From Candidatus Melainabacteria bacterium (GTDB lineage: Bacteria > Cyanobacteriota > Vampirovibrionia > Obscuribacterales > Obscuribacteraceae), in assembly GCA_003153555.1 (NCBI GenBank), contig PLZS01000130.1, positions 62,001 to 126,000 on the forward strand: a DNA stretch of 64,000 nt, read 5' to 3'. Numbering within the stretch: the first letter of the stretch is position 1; each line of letters begins with the position of its first letter. Shown in pieces: positions 45,358 through 54,529 of this stretch. The notes beneath the pieces were generated by a model. It saw nothing but the letters and a program-made list of their open reading frames with translations, ran no database searches and was not told the DNA's origin. The position numbers and the translations under genes were made by a program.

Positions 45358-45846
45358 TCAACCACAAGGACTATTGGTGACTTCGTGCTTCGATTCGACT
45401 GGAATGGAAATCATATCCTCCATTGCGTGTCTTAAGCCATTGAAGTCACATCGCAACCCAGCGAAGGGACAATTTTCGCAAATGTTTGCATCCTCCTTGG
45501 CTCCGCAGAACGAATCCATAGTCACGTACTTAGCAGCCCCGAAAACTGGGCAGGTATCTTCCAAATGGGCATCTAGTATTGCCGACCAGCGTGTGCGTTC
45601 ACCAGAAAAACAGAGCACTGGAATGCTCCCCACCAATTCATCCCCTTTTACCTCTTGAATGAAAGTAAAGACGTTGGTTTGCTCCATGTGAACACTTATG
45701 ATGATGAGGTCGATCCGCTGCTCACGCAGGATTTTCATAGCAGCTGTGGCGTTGTTGGCGAAGTGAAGGTCATGGTAGGCATGAAGACTGTTCCACAGAG
45801 GTCTAACGTGTCCATGAATCTCACTTAGGATTAGTATCTTCGCCAT
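45358..45846 (-). CDS. pseudo-receiver protein with a cysteine cluster
   Basis: The 162-residue protein folds like a response-regulator receiver, but its phosphorylation site is gone. The acidic pair reads SE (residues 8-9), the phospho-aspartate is S51 in IIISVHM, and the usual lysine near the end is M110. A C-terminal extension carries cysteines at 114, 123, 126 and 133 (C-x8-C-x2-C-x6-C) plus C99, suggesting a metal or iron-sulfur site. ATG 45846 follows GGTGAT. It probably senses redox or metal state instead of phosphorylation, which is inference. Confidence 0.6.
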   Translation of the reverse strand: MAKILILSEIHGHVRPLWNSLHAYHDLHFANNATAAMKILREQRIDLIIISVHMEQTNVFTFIQEVKGDELVGSIPVLCFSGERTRWSAILDAHLEDTCPVFGAAKYVTMDSFCGAKEDANICENCPFAGLRCDFNGLRHAMEDMISIPVESKHEVTNSPCG

Positions 45847-46121
45847 AATAATCACCAAGTCTGCGACAGGCTCAAAACTTGAGAGAAAGCCAAAGTGTCC
45901 TGTTTTGTTTTTGAATATCTGAATATCTGATTCCGCTACTCAATTCAAGCACCCGACTGTAGATTACAAATCGGCCTTTGGAATGACTTCATTAGCACAG
46001 GATCTAAGAACCGTAAATTCGAATCTGCACTGGACTCTTAAGTCCGATAGCTATGCAGGTTACATTCTGGTAACACTGCTCTGATATGTATGTTTCAGTC
46101 TCAGTGTTTCGAGGTCTTACT

Positions 46122-46547
46122 ATGTATTTTTCTAGATTTGTTGAACTCCGGATACCGCCAGCGAACCCATTTAAACTAACCGTTTGGCTCAGCGTACTCA
46201 GTTTGGTTGTGGCCTGCGTTTATTCTGTCTGCCAGATGCCTGCAGAAGCAAAGTCAGCACCAAGAACCGCTTCTCGCACAAGTGCCTCAGACGGTGTGAC
46301 GGTCAGAAAGAACGCTGACGGAACAGTGGAAGCCTTTGATACAGGCTCTGCGCCTGAACCTCTTACTCAGAACGCCGACCAGACCGTCAGACGGCCCATC
46401 GTGTCACGGGCGTATTCACGCGTCATTGGCGGTGTGCATGTAAAAAGGAATTCGGACGGAACGGTTGAAACCTACGAAGCTCCCAGCCGGCCAGTCAGTC
46501 TTTATCCCTCGGTTAAGACAAGCAAGTCTCATCGACATTCCAAATAG
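46122..46547 (+). CDS. secreted protein with two short repeats
   Basis: The 141-residue product has an N-terminal hydrophobic segment (LTVWLSVLSLVVACVYSV). Two copies of a 12-14-residue unit follow: GVTVRKNADGTVEAFD and GVHVKRNSDGTVETYE. I recognise no domain. CGAGG lies before ATG 46122; the frame is open to 46086, but a TTACAT-N17-GATATG promoter-like pair overlaps that earlier ATG. Confidence 0.5.
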   Translation: MYFSRFVELRIPPANPFKLTVWLSVLSLVVACVYSVCQMPAEAKSAPRTASRTSASDGVTVRKNADGTVEAFDTGSAPEPLTQNADQTVRRPIVSRAYSRVIGGVHVKRNSDGTVETYEAPSRPVSLYPSVKTSKSHRHSK

Positions 46548-46654
46548 AAAAATGCGACCTACAAAGTGCCTCGCTTGGACATTAGGAGTCCGCGCGTTTT
46601 AACTGGCTCAGATTCTGGACTGCGCTCGAACAGCCCAGAAACCAGGGAGTACCA

Positions 46655-48598
46655 ATGGAAAGACTGCGTGGAACTTCAACCACAGGAATTTGGATGTCAA
46701 CCCTGTGTACGGTTCTCGCTTGTTCAACAAACGGCGCCCTCTCGTCAAACAGTGTTGCGTCTGATTCTCGACACGAACAGATCGAGCAGAGCGTTAAAAA
46801 CCTAAGTAGCATATGCACCGCTCTAAATCCATCTTTTTCACCTGATGGAAAAGAAGTCGCTTTCAGATCAAATCTAAATGGCACTTATCAGGTCTGGATT
46901 GTACCAACTGATGGCGGTTATCCACGGTTGGTGACAAATGTCGACCGTTCGGTTCACGGTGTGGAATGGTCACCTGTGAACAATGACTTGTTAGCATTCG
47001 GTATTGGACAAGGCGAACTAGAGTCACAAATCTATGTTATTCACAGCGATGGCACTGGGCAGAAGCTTCTCACTCCCGCACTTGGGTCACGCAACTACGA
47101 GCCCGCTTGGACTGCGGACGGACGTTATATTTTCGGTTCTTCCAACGCTCGAAAGAAAACCGTTGATGAACCTTGCTTGATCAATGCACAAACTGGCGAA
47201 TATAAATGGCTATTGGCTGGTGAAAAGTCGGGACGTTTGTTAAATTGCAGTAGCAACCACAAATATGGACTCATTGATTACTTTTCAAGCTTTAATGATG
47301 GCGAGTGCTATTTAATCGACATTGATAAAGAGAGCGAGTCGCTCGTGATGCCTAATGCTCAACCCGCAAGAGTGTGGGGCACTTTTGCACCCGATAGCCA
47401 AACCATCTATTTGATCACTAATGCAACAGGTGAACGACAATATTTGGCGCGAACAAAGATCAGTGCCGACGGAAAAACGGGACCATTGGAAGTAGTCGCT
47501 CAAAAGCCAGATGCGAACTTGTCTTTCCGTTACGACAAGCACAAGTTGCTAAATCCATCAGGCACCCAGGCCGCGCTTATTTGGAGTAAAGGTGATTATA
47601 CTAATAAACTGGAACTCCTAGACCTAACTAGCAATAAGGCACCTCAGGCAGTGCCTCTTCCCAATGGATATAATCAGATCAGCAACATTGCCTTTTCGCC
47701 CGATGGAAAGTTGCTGGCGTTAGCACTAGGAAAAGACTTAACGGCCGATGAATTAGCCGACGACATCTGGTTATTAGATCTTGAGACGACCCGGTTTAGA
47801 CAACTAACTTATTCTCCTCATCCGGGCGTTAATTTTGAGAAATTAGTTCATCCAGACTATGTACAATTCAACTCTTACGACGGTTTGCAGCTGACTGGCT
47901 GCGTCTATAAGCCTACGGGACAGTTGGCCCCTTCAGCTTACGTAATTGATTTTCATGGTGGACCAGACGGTGTTGCCACACCAACGTTTGAATACCAACC
48001 GTTTTTAGAGCAAGGCATCGGAGTGTTTGCTCCCAATGTTAGAGGATCAGGTGGGCGAGGCAAATCGTTTGCAGCTTTGGACGATGGTTCCTTAAGAGTA
48101 AACGCAGTCAAAGACATAAAATCATGTGTTGATTATTTGATCTCGAACAAATTAGCGGATCCCAAAAGAATTGGCGTCATGGGGCATAGCGCCGGAGGCT
48201 ACCTAGCGATGTCAGCATTAACTGATTACCCTGAAATGTTTGCTGCAGGCATCGAAGATAACGGACCAATTAACCTGCTTAGTTTTGTACGCATATTCAA
48301 AAGCAAGGGTTTCGATTGCAGTGAATTTTCAGGTCCGGTGGTTGACGAGCAAATGCTTAAAGATCTTTCTCCAGCTTTTAAGCTCGATAAGATCAAAGCG
48401 CCATTCTTGATTGTGCAAGGTGCAACTGATACGTGCACCCCTGCCGCCGACGATGTGGCAAAAAATCTCAAGCAAATTCGATCGGACTTTGAGTACATCG
48501 TTTTCGCTGACGAAGGTCATAACATGGATAAGACGAAAGACAAAATTGCATTCACTGTTGCGAAAGTCGAATTTTTCGTCAAACACCTAAAACCATAA
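46655..48598 (+). CDS. S9 family peptidase (prolyl oligopeptidase type) with beta-propeller
   Basis: The 647-residue protein has a short signal-like start. A WD40/TolB-like propeller follows (repeated FSPDGKEVAF and FSPDGKLLAL blocks). The C-terminal alpha/beta hydrolase peptidase has the nucleophile in GHSAGGYLAM, the aspartate in QGATDTCTP and the histidine in DEGHNMD. S9 enzymes cut short peptides; exported ones help peptide scavenging. AGGGAG precedes ATG 46655. Confidence 0.9.
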   Translation: MERLRGTSTTGIWMSTLCTVLACSTNGALSSNSVASDSRHEQIEQSVKNLSSICTALNPSFSPDGKEVAFRSNLNGTYQVWIVPTDGGYPRLVTNVDRSVHGVEWSPVNNDLLAFGIGQGELESQIYVIHSDGTGQKLLTPALGSRNYEPAWTADGRYIFGSSNARKKTVDEPCLINAQTGEYKWLLAGEKSGRLLNCSSNHKYGLIDYFSSFNDGECYLIDIDKESESLVMPNAQPARVWGTFAPDSQTIYLITNATGERQYLARTKISADGKTGPLEVVAQKPDANLSFRYDKHKLLNPSGTQAALIWSKGDYTNKLELLDLTSNKAPQAVPLPNGYNQISNIAFSPDGKLLALALGKDLTADELADDIWLLDLETTRFRQLTYSPHPGVNFEKLVHPDYVQFNSYDGLQLTGCVYKPTGQLAPSAYVIDFHGGPDGVATPTFEYQPFLEQGIGVFAPNVRGSGGRGKSFAALDDGSLRVNAVKDIKSCVDYLISNKLADPKRIGVMGHSAGGYLAMSALTDYPEMFAAGIEDNGPINLLSFVRIFKSKGFDCSEFSGPVVDEQMLKDLSPAFKLDKIKAPFLIVQGATDTCTPAADDVAKNLKQIRSDFEYIVFADEGHNMDKTKDKIAFTVAKVEFFVKHLKP

Positions 48599-48630
48599 AT
48601 GCACTGCATCCCATTCTCCCGATTGCCTAA

Positions 48631-48667
48631 AAAAAAGTCGTCGGATGATTAGTCCGACGACTTTATT
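48631..48667. terminator. bidirectional terminator between S9 peptidase and korB
   Basis: AAAGTCGTCGGA (48634-48645) and TCCGACGACTTT (48653-48664) form a 12-bp perfect stem with a 7-base loop. A-rich sequence on one side and T-rich on the other serve both convergent genes. Confidence 0.85.
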
Positions 48668-48718
48668 ACTTAGTTCGATTCGTAGCTCGATCTGCTACTG
48701 AACTGGTTATCCGAGTTC

Positions 48719-49597
48719 CTAGATCATTTCTTCGATTAGTTCAGCGAAGATTTTCTTGTCGAGTCCAAGTGGTTGCTTGACCAGTGCGCCAGCTTTGAAG
48801 GCCGGCTCACTATCTTCGTAAGTTGGCTGCTCATGTTGGAACAATATGCCCAGCGGAATTTTGTCGCCCCACTCAAAAGATCGCTCGAGCGCTTTGTGGA
48901 AATTGCTCGGATCCCAACCTTCGTCTTCCAGCTTGTATACACGTTCTTTGAAGAACGGATAAGTGTTGACCTTGTTATAGGTAACACAAGGGCTGAACAC
49001 ATCGATCAACGAGAAACCGCGGTGAGCGATTCCAGCTTGAATCAAATCAGCCAACTGCTTTGCTTCACCTGAGAATCCGCGAGCTACGAAAGTGGCTCCC
49101 GCTGTGATTGCCAGAGCAAGTGGATTTAGAGGTGATTCAAAGTTGCCGTTTGGTGTCGACTTGGTCTTCATACCGAGACTTGTCGTTGGTGATGTTTGAC
49201 CTGTGGTCAGACCGTAGATTTGGTTATCCATCACTACGTAAGTCACGTCGAGGTTTCTGCGCATCGCGTGGATCAAGTGACCGACGCCGATACCATAACC
49301 GTCGCCGTCACCACCTGTGATGACAACTTTCAAATCAGTGTTGGCGAGGTGAGCACCGGTTGCTACCGGCACCGATCGTCCGTGCAAGCTGTGCACGCCG
49401 TAAGCATGAATGAAACCAGGAAGGTTTGACGAGCAACCAATACCGGAAACTATCAACAAGTTTTCGGGAAGAATGCCCAGTCGACCAGCTGCTGTTTGCA
49501 CTGAACGCAAGACACCGAAGTCGCCACAACCTGGACACCAGTCGGGATCGACTGGTCCTTTGTATGTATCTAATGGAAGTTCAATAACTGTTGCCAT
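48719..49597 (-). CDS. korB: 2-oxoacid:ferredoxin oxidoreductase beta subunit
   Basis: The 292-residue TPP-binding subunit has the WCPGCGDFG opening, a VSGIGCSS segment and the cofactor motif GGDGDGYGIG with a later N-x-IYGLT. Together with the alpha subunit 37 bases upstream, it should oxidise a 2-oxoacid (2-oxoglutarate or pyruvate) to the acyl-CoA while reducing ferredoxin. AGAGGAT lies before the ATG. The TPP protein is not fused to an iron-sulfur domain. Confidence 0.88.
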   Translation of the reverse strand: MATVIELPLDTYKGPVDPDWCPGCGDFGVLRSVQTAAGRLGILPENLLIVSGIGCSSNLPGFIHAYGVHSLHGRSVPVATGAHLANTDLKVVITGGDGDGYGIGVGHLIHAMRRNLDVTYVVMDNQIYGLTTGQTSPTTSLGMKTKSTPNGNFESPLNPLALAITAGATFVARGFSGEAKQLADLIQAGIAHRGFSLIDVFSPCVTYNKVNTYPFFKERVYKLEDEGWDPSNFHKALERSFEWGDKIPLGILFQHEQPTYEDSEPAFKAGALVKQPLGLDKKIFAELIEEMI

Positions 49598-49634
49598 CTC
49601 TTATCCTCTTTAAAAAGCGCTGGTGAAGCAACGA

Positions 49635-51632
49635 CTAGACGGAATGTTTTTCGAAGGAGTACGTAGAACCGGTCATCGTACCGATTCTTATCGTTGCGCC
49701 CTTGTTTCCAGTAGCGCGCTCGGCAAGCTCAACATTCCAAACTGATTCACCGTGGCCATTAGCTGACTCACGAGTGACTTTGACTGGACGAAGCTTTTCA
49801 GCGTAGTGAGTGCGCAAGTAGTGGTAGGCGATTTCTTTCGCTTCCAACTCGCTCAACTCGAGATTGACTTGTTTCTTAGCGAGCAAGTCCTTAACTGCAT
49901 CGACGATCATTTGTGGCTCGAACGGTTCACCGTCGTATTTGTTGACGTGGTGATCCATGCTGATTCCGGTCTCACCCTTGATGTACTTAGCCATCATGCT
50001 AGTGAAGTTGACCTCTACAGAGACCTTCTTCTTAGCCTTGCTGAGAATTTCAGTGACTTCTTTAGTGTGGAACGGAACAATGTACTTAACGCACAAGTAA
50101 TTGGTCTTCGTTCCTTGAGCGGTTAGAAGTTCAGCTGCTTCTCTTACGACACCATATGTGGAACCCCAGCAAACCAGGGTAACATCAGCGTCTTTAGCGC
50201 CGCCGACTTCTGGTGCAGGAATCTCTTTAAGCAGATTCTCCATCTTGCGCATACGCTTTTGCATAATCATGCGGCGAATCGGCGGTGATGTGAACATGTC
50301 TGAAATCAGGATGCTTTCTTCATCGTGGTCATCGGAGGCATTGACGAACACGGTGTTCGCGGTGCCAGGCAATGCACGTGGAGAAATTCCTGATTCAGTG
50401 AACTTGAACCGTTTGAACTTGCCTTTCTCTTCGGTGTTCCATTCCTTGACGATTTCGCCACGGTCAATCTTTCCATCCGAAGTGAAGAGTTCTGAGTCGA
50501 CAGTTTCCGGATGTTCAGACAAGAGCAAGTCAGACATGATTACGACTGGCAATTGATATTTGTCAGCGTAATTAAACACGTCGATTGTCGTCTGATAGGC
50601 ATCCGCAATGTCATGTGGAGCAACGATAATGCGTGGGAATTCGCCTTGCGATGCACCGTAGACTTGATACAAGTCGGCTTGTTCAGTCTTTGTTGGCAAA
50701 CCGGTTGACGGTCCACCACGTTGCACTTCAACGCAAACGACCGGCACTTCCATAATGCCGGCCATTCCTAATGCTTCAGTCATGAGAGCAAAACCACCAC
50801 CAGCGGTAGCGCACATAGAACGTGCACCAGCGATGCCGGCGCCAATTGCCATGTTGATTACCGCGATTTCGTCTTCACCTTGTTTGATGCAGACGCCTGT
50901 TTGCTTCGCATGATTGACCATCCAGTGAAGAATGGTTGACGCTGGTGTCATTGGATAAGCAGAATAGAATTTGCATCCTGCCACCACAGCAGCAAGAGCG
51001 ATAGCCTCGTTGCCGGTCACGAATGGTCTGCGCTTCTTCGAGAACGTCCAATCAGAAGTAAATGGCTTAGCCATCTTCTTGGCGTATTCGAATCCGCATT
51101 TCAGCAAGCCGACGTTGAGGTCGATTACTTTCTGACCCTTGTGTGCAAACGTGTCGCTCAAAACGCCAACCGCTTCGTCTAAACCAAGATTGGCTAGGCA
51201 AAGAGCAGCGCCTACGGCAACAGTGTTTTGCATGATCGGTTGCAATGCTCCGTGCTCTTTGACGACATCGGCTGTGATTTCGTTCATCGGTAAACCGAGA
51301 ACTTGCACGCCTTTGCGCACGAGCGATGGATCGCATTTAAATTTGTCTGAGTTGAAGATGATGACGCCACCTTCTTCGACTTCAGGAGCGTGACGCTCGA
51401 TTGAATCTTGATTAAGTGCGATTACTGCATTCAGTCGATCGCCGTGTGAATAAACTTTGTCTGAACCGATGCGAACTCGCAGCCAGATGTGTCCGCCGCG
51501 AATGATCGATTGATAACTGTTGTATGCATACACATGAAGACCAAGTCTGCCGCATGTTTTTGCAAAGGTGTCGCCGGACTTATCCAGACCGTCGCCGGCT
51601 GCTCCTGCGATTCCGATTGTGACTTCCTGCAT
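49635..51632 (-). CDS. korA: 2-oxoacid:ferredoxin oxidoreductase alpha subunit (gamma-alpha fusion)
   Basis: The 665-residue protein fuses the gamma domain (GIAGAAGDGLDKSGDTFA, residues 1-190) to the pyrimidine-binding alpha domain (GNEAIALAAVVAGCKFYSAYPMTPAS, then GAGIAGARSMCATAGGGFALM). This is the OAFO/KorA type. It binds the acyl substrate and TPP with KorB. GAGGAGAT gives a strong ribosome site. The reduced ferredoxin it makes could feed a complex I whose NuoL and NuoM genes are 0.6-4 kb away; that link is inference. Confidence 0.9.
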   Translation of the reverse strand: MQEVTIGIAGAAGDGLDKSGDTFAKTCGRLGLHVYAYNSYQSIIRGGHIWLRVRIGSDKVYSHGDRLNAVIALNQDSIERHAPEVEEGGVIIFNSDKFKCDPSLVRKGVQVLGLPMNEITADVVKEHGALQPIMQNTVAVGAALCLANLGLDEAVGVLSDTFAHKGQKVIDLNVGLLKCGFEYAKKMAKPFTSDWTFSKKRRPFVTGNEAIALAAVVAGCKFYSAYPMTPASTILHWMVNHAKQTGVCIKQGEDEIAVINMAIGAGIAGARSMCATAGGGFALMTEALGMAGIMEVPVVCVEVQRGGPSTGLPTKTEQADLYQVYGASQGEFPRIIVAPHDIADAYQTTIDVFNYADKYQLPVVIMSDLLLSEHPETVDSELFTSDGKIDRGEIVKEWNTEEKGKFKRFKFTESGISPRALPGTANTVFVNASDDHDEESILISDMFTSPPIRRMIMQKRMRKMENLLKEIPAPEVGGAKDADVTLVCWGSTYGVVREAAELLTAQGTKTNYLCVKYIVPFHTKEVTEILSKAKKKVSVEVNFTSMMAKYIKGETGISMDHHVNKYDGEPFEPQMIVDAVKDLLAKKQVNLELSELEAKEIAYHYLRTHYAEKLRPVKVTRESANGHGESVWNVELAERATGNKGATIRIGTMTGSTYSFEKHSV

Positions 51633-51827
51633 TTGATCTCCTCACCAAATTTATGTCAGGACTTTGTTCTAGCGCGTCTACTCGTTGCCGAATTGATTAT
51701 GAGTTGCAGTTAAATCGAATCCGTAAATCCGTTCAGTACAAACCACACTCAGCCGCCTGCTTAGAGCGGCATCGCTATGGGCGAGCAATTACAGAACTCC
51801 CAGTGCAATAAGATAGCATACGGATGG

Positions 51828-51842
51828 CAAGTGAATCACTTG
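51828..51842. repeat. 15-bp palindrome upstream of korA
   Basis: CAAGTGAATCACTTG is an odd-centred perfect inverted repeat lying between the His-rich membrane protein and the korA start. It could be a regulator site; no T-tract follows. Confidence 0.3.
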
Positions 51843-51862
51843 ACGTAAAGCGAGATTGAGAG

Positions 51863-52192
51863 CTAGCGAACCGGGGCCGGTTCTGTGTTAGCTGGAGCAG
51901 CCTGCTGCACTTCATGATGCTCAATAGGTTCGCCTTCGCTCACTTCAGCTGGTTTCAAGCCGATCCAGTAAACAATTAAGCCAACTAAGGCCAGACCGAC
52001 AAAGAGCGCCAGTGTCTTTAGAACGCTATCTTGAACGCTTGTTTCAGGAATGATATCGCCCGCGGCAGCGTGCGAATCGTCGTGCCCATGCCCATGCGCA
52101 TCAGCAGAGTGCGAATCACCATTACCGGCCGTTTCCGGAAGATGCGCATCGCCACCTTCTTTATGCTCAGGAGTATGTCCGGCGTCAGCCAT
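51863..52192 (-). CDS. His-rich single-pass membrane protein next to nuoL
   Basis: The 109-residue protein has a His/Asp-rich N-terminal part (HGHGHDDSHAAAG), one transmembrane helix (LALFVGLALVGLIVYWIGL) and an acidic, Pro-rich tail. I recognise no family. It begins 21 bases after the nuoL stop on the same strand, so it is probably cotranscribed. The His-rich part could bind metal or tune the pump. Confidence 0.55.
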   Translation of the reverse strand: MADAGHTPEHKEGGDAHLPETAGNGDSHSADAHGHGHDDSHAAAGDIIPETSVQDSVLKTLALFVGLALVGLIVYWIGLKPAEVSEGEPIEHHEVQQAAPANTEPAPVR

Positions 52193-52213
52193 CTGTTTAA
52201 TTCCTCACAACGA

Positions 52214-54238
52214 TTATGGTTTTATAAAATATGCGGCTAGCGTCAATACCGCGACCCATCCAAAGATTACCAGGGCATAGGTCTGCCCTCTGCCATTTTG
52301 TGAGTACTTCAAGAATTGACCTAAAGCAGCTGTGACCAAGCTCGTGCCATTGACGATATTGTCGACAACATACATATCCACCGCTTGCCACAACTTGCCG
52401 TAGAAGGCGAGGATGCCGAGCATCACAGCGCCATACATCTCGTCGAAATACCATTTGTTTAATGAGAATTGGTAAATCCCGACCATTTTTGTGGCGACAA
52501 AGGTATTGATGTGATTTGTGCGCTTCAAGTAAACGAGCACTGCGACAACCCATCCCACGGCAGCGACCACAACCGAAGTGAGCATGATGATGCCGTTGAT
52601 GCCCTCAAAATGAGGATGCAGATAGTAGACGAAGCTGCCGAAAGCACTAGGGAATACACCGCCTTCGCCGCCGTTGAAGTTCATCGTTGTGAATGAGTTC
52701 CAGTTGCCGCCCAGGAAGCCCGAGAACATCGAAGGCAAGGCCAGGGCAATCAGTGGATAAATCATCGATGGTCCGCAATTGTGTGGCTTCACTTCTCCGC
52801 GATATTCATTGGAGAACGTCATGAAGTACGCCCGGAACATATAGAAAGAGGTCAGACCGGCAGTGAGAATCATCATGAAGCCGATGAAAGGATTGAATTT
52901 CCAAGCCGCACCAATGATCTCGTCTTTTGAAAAGAAACCGCTGAAGACCGGGAATCCGGAAATCGCGATACATCCTATTAGGAAGCACCATCTAGTTCCG
53001 GGCATGCTGGTTTTCAAGCCGCCCATGCGTCTCATGTCTTGTTCGCCATGCAAGCCGTGAATAACGGCACCACTGCAAAGGAAGAGCATCGCTTTGAAGA
53101 AAGCGTGGTTGAACAAGTGGAATAAGCCACCCGTAAAAGCGCCGCAGCCCAGACCGACAAACATATATCCAAGCTGTGAAACCGTTGACCATGCCAGAGT
53201 GCGCTTGATATCAAATTGGCTCATGGCAATGGTGGCAGCCATGAATGAAGTGAAGCATCCTACTGCGGCGACAACCAAGAGTGCCGGTTGTGAACCGATG
53301 TCCGGAGGTGCGACCCAGACTGGATAGGCTCGCGCAACGAGATAAACGCCAGCTGCCACCATGGTGGCAGCATGGATTAATGCGGAGATTGGAGTTGGGC
53401 CTTCCATGGCATCAGGAAGCCATGTGTGTAATGGAAACTGAGCAGACTTGGCTACCGGACCTGCGAACATGAAACATGCCATGGCAAAAAGTCCGGTCCA
53501 TCCCCAGTAAGTTATGGCATGTGTGTCATAAGCGGCTTTAATTACGCCTGCCAGGTCGGGACCACCGTTGGCTCCCAGGAATGAGAGCACAGGCGTAGCG
53601 CCCCAAAGATTTTGTTGTCCGGCACTTGTAAAGCCAGTGGTCGCGGCAAACAGCATAAGGATACCGATCAGAAATCCGCAGTCGCCGATTCTGTTGATCA
53701 CGAACGCCTTGAGGCAAGCTTCTGCTGCTGAGTTTTTGTACCACCAGAAGCCAATCAACAAATAACTGCAAACTCCAACCAACTCCCAGAAGAAAAACAT
53801 TTGGAACAAGTTTGTGGCGATTACCAAGCCAAGCATGGAACCGGTGAACAGGGAAAGGTAGGAGTAAAACCGTGAGTAGCCCGGATCTTCGCGCATGTAT
53901 CCGTGTGTATAAATTTGTACGAGAAGACTGACTGCCGTGACAACAATGAGCATCATCGCCGCCAGGTTGTCAATAAGAACTCCGATGTGGAGTGTGAAAG
54001 CCGATGAGACGAAATACGGCATGTCAAGGACGACACCACCTGCGACACCTTGAGTCAATGCGTAAAAAATCAGTAATGAGTGGATGAATCCGTAAACAAC
54101 GGCTCCCACCGAAAGAGACATTGACAACGTTTTGGAATGCCGGGCAAATAAGATGATCACCAAGCCAACAAGGAATGGCGTCCATACAATCCAGCCGGCG
54201 TTAGTAACGAATGACCGCAGAACTTCTTGCGAAAACAA
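52214..54238 (-). CDS. nuoL: NADH-quinone oxidoreductase subunit L
   Basis: The 674-residue membrane antiporter-like subunit of complex I has the conserved proton-channel core WLPDAMEGPTPISALIHAATMVAAGVYLVAR and a glutamate in WELVGVCSYLLIGFW. A long amphipathic arm is near the C-terminus. Start is TTG 54238, with GGAG 7 bases upstream. nuoL normally lies with nuoK, nuoM and nuoN in one direction; here nuoM diverges and the others are absent from the window. Confidence 0.95.
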   Translation of the reverse strand: MFSQEVLRSFVTNAGWIVWTPFLVGLVIILFARHSKTLSMSLSVGAVVYGFIHSLLIFYALTQGVAGGVVLDMPYFVSSAFTLHIGVLIDNLAAMMLIVVTAVSLLVQIYTHGYMREDPGYSRFYSYLSLFTGSMLGLVIATNLFQMFFFWELVGVCSYLLIGFWWYKNSAAEACLKAFVINRIGDCGFLIGILMLFAATTGFTSAGQQNLWGATPVLSFLGANGGPDLAGVIKAAYDTHAITYWGWTGLFAMACFMFAGPVAKSAQFPLHTWLPDAMEGPTPISALIHAATMVAAGVYLVARAYPVWVAPPDIGSQPALLVVAAVGCFTSFMAATIAMSQFDIKRTLAWSTVSQLGYMFVGLGCGAFTGGLFHLFNHAFFKAMLFLCSGAVIHGLHGEQDMRRMGGLKTSMPGTRWCFLIGCIAISGFPVFSGFFSKDEIIGAAWKFNPFIGFMMILTAGLTSFYMFRAYFMTFSNEYRGEVKPHNCGPSMIYPLIALALPSMFSGFLGGNWNSFTTMNFNGGEGGVFPSAFGSFVYYLHPHFEGINGIIMLTSVVVAAVGWVVAVLVYLKRTNHINTFVATKMVGIYQFSLNKWYFDEMYGAVMLGILAFYGKLWQAVDMYVVDNIVNGTSLVTAALGQFLKYSQNGRGQTYALVIFGWVAVLTLAAYFIKP

Positions 54239-54529
54239 ACTGATTCTCCGAATTCAAAGTGGTAAATCGACTCACACTGCTTAAACGTACACAATATACA
54301 TGCGCAAACACGCTAGATAAAGGAACGTTTCGCTGGTGTGAAAAGATTCTTCGATTCAATAATTCTTCAACTTGGTCCTCAAAGGTGGAGAAGTGCACCA
54401 GTGCCGGAATTGGCAATATCGTTCGAGTCAACAATGTGTAGTTTCAAACTTCATCAATTTAATTGATGTAGAAGACGTTGCATTGACCTCGATATACTGA
54501 TGCCGGTTAGCACTGACGTTATCAGGATC

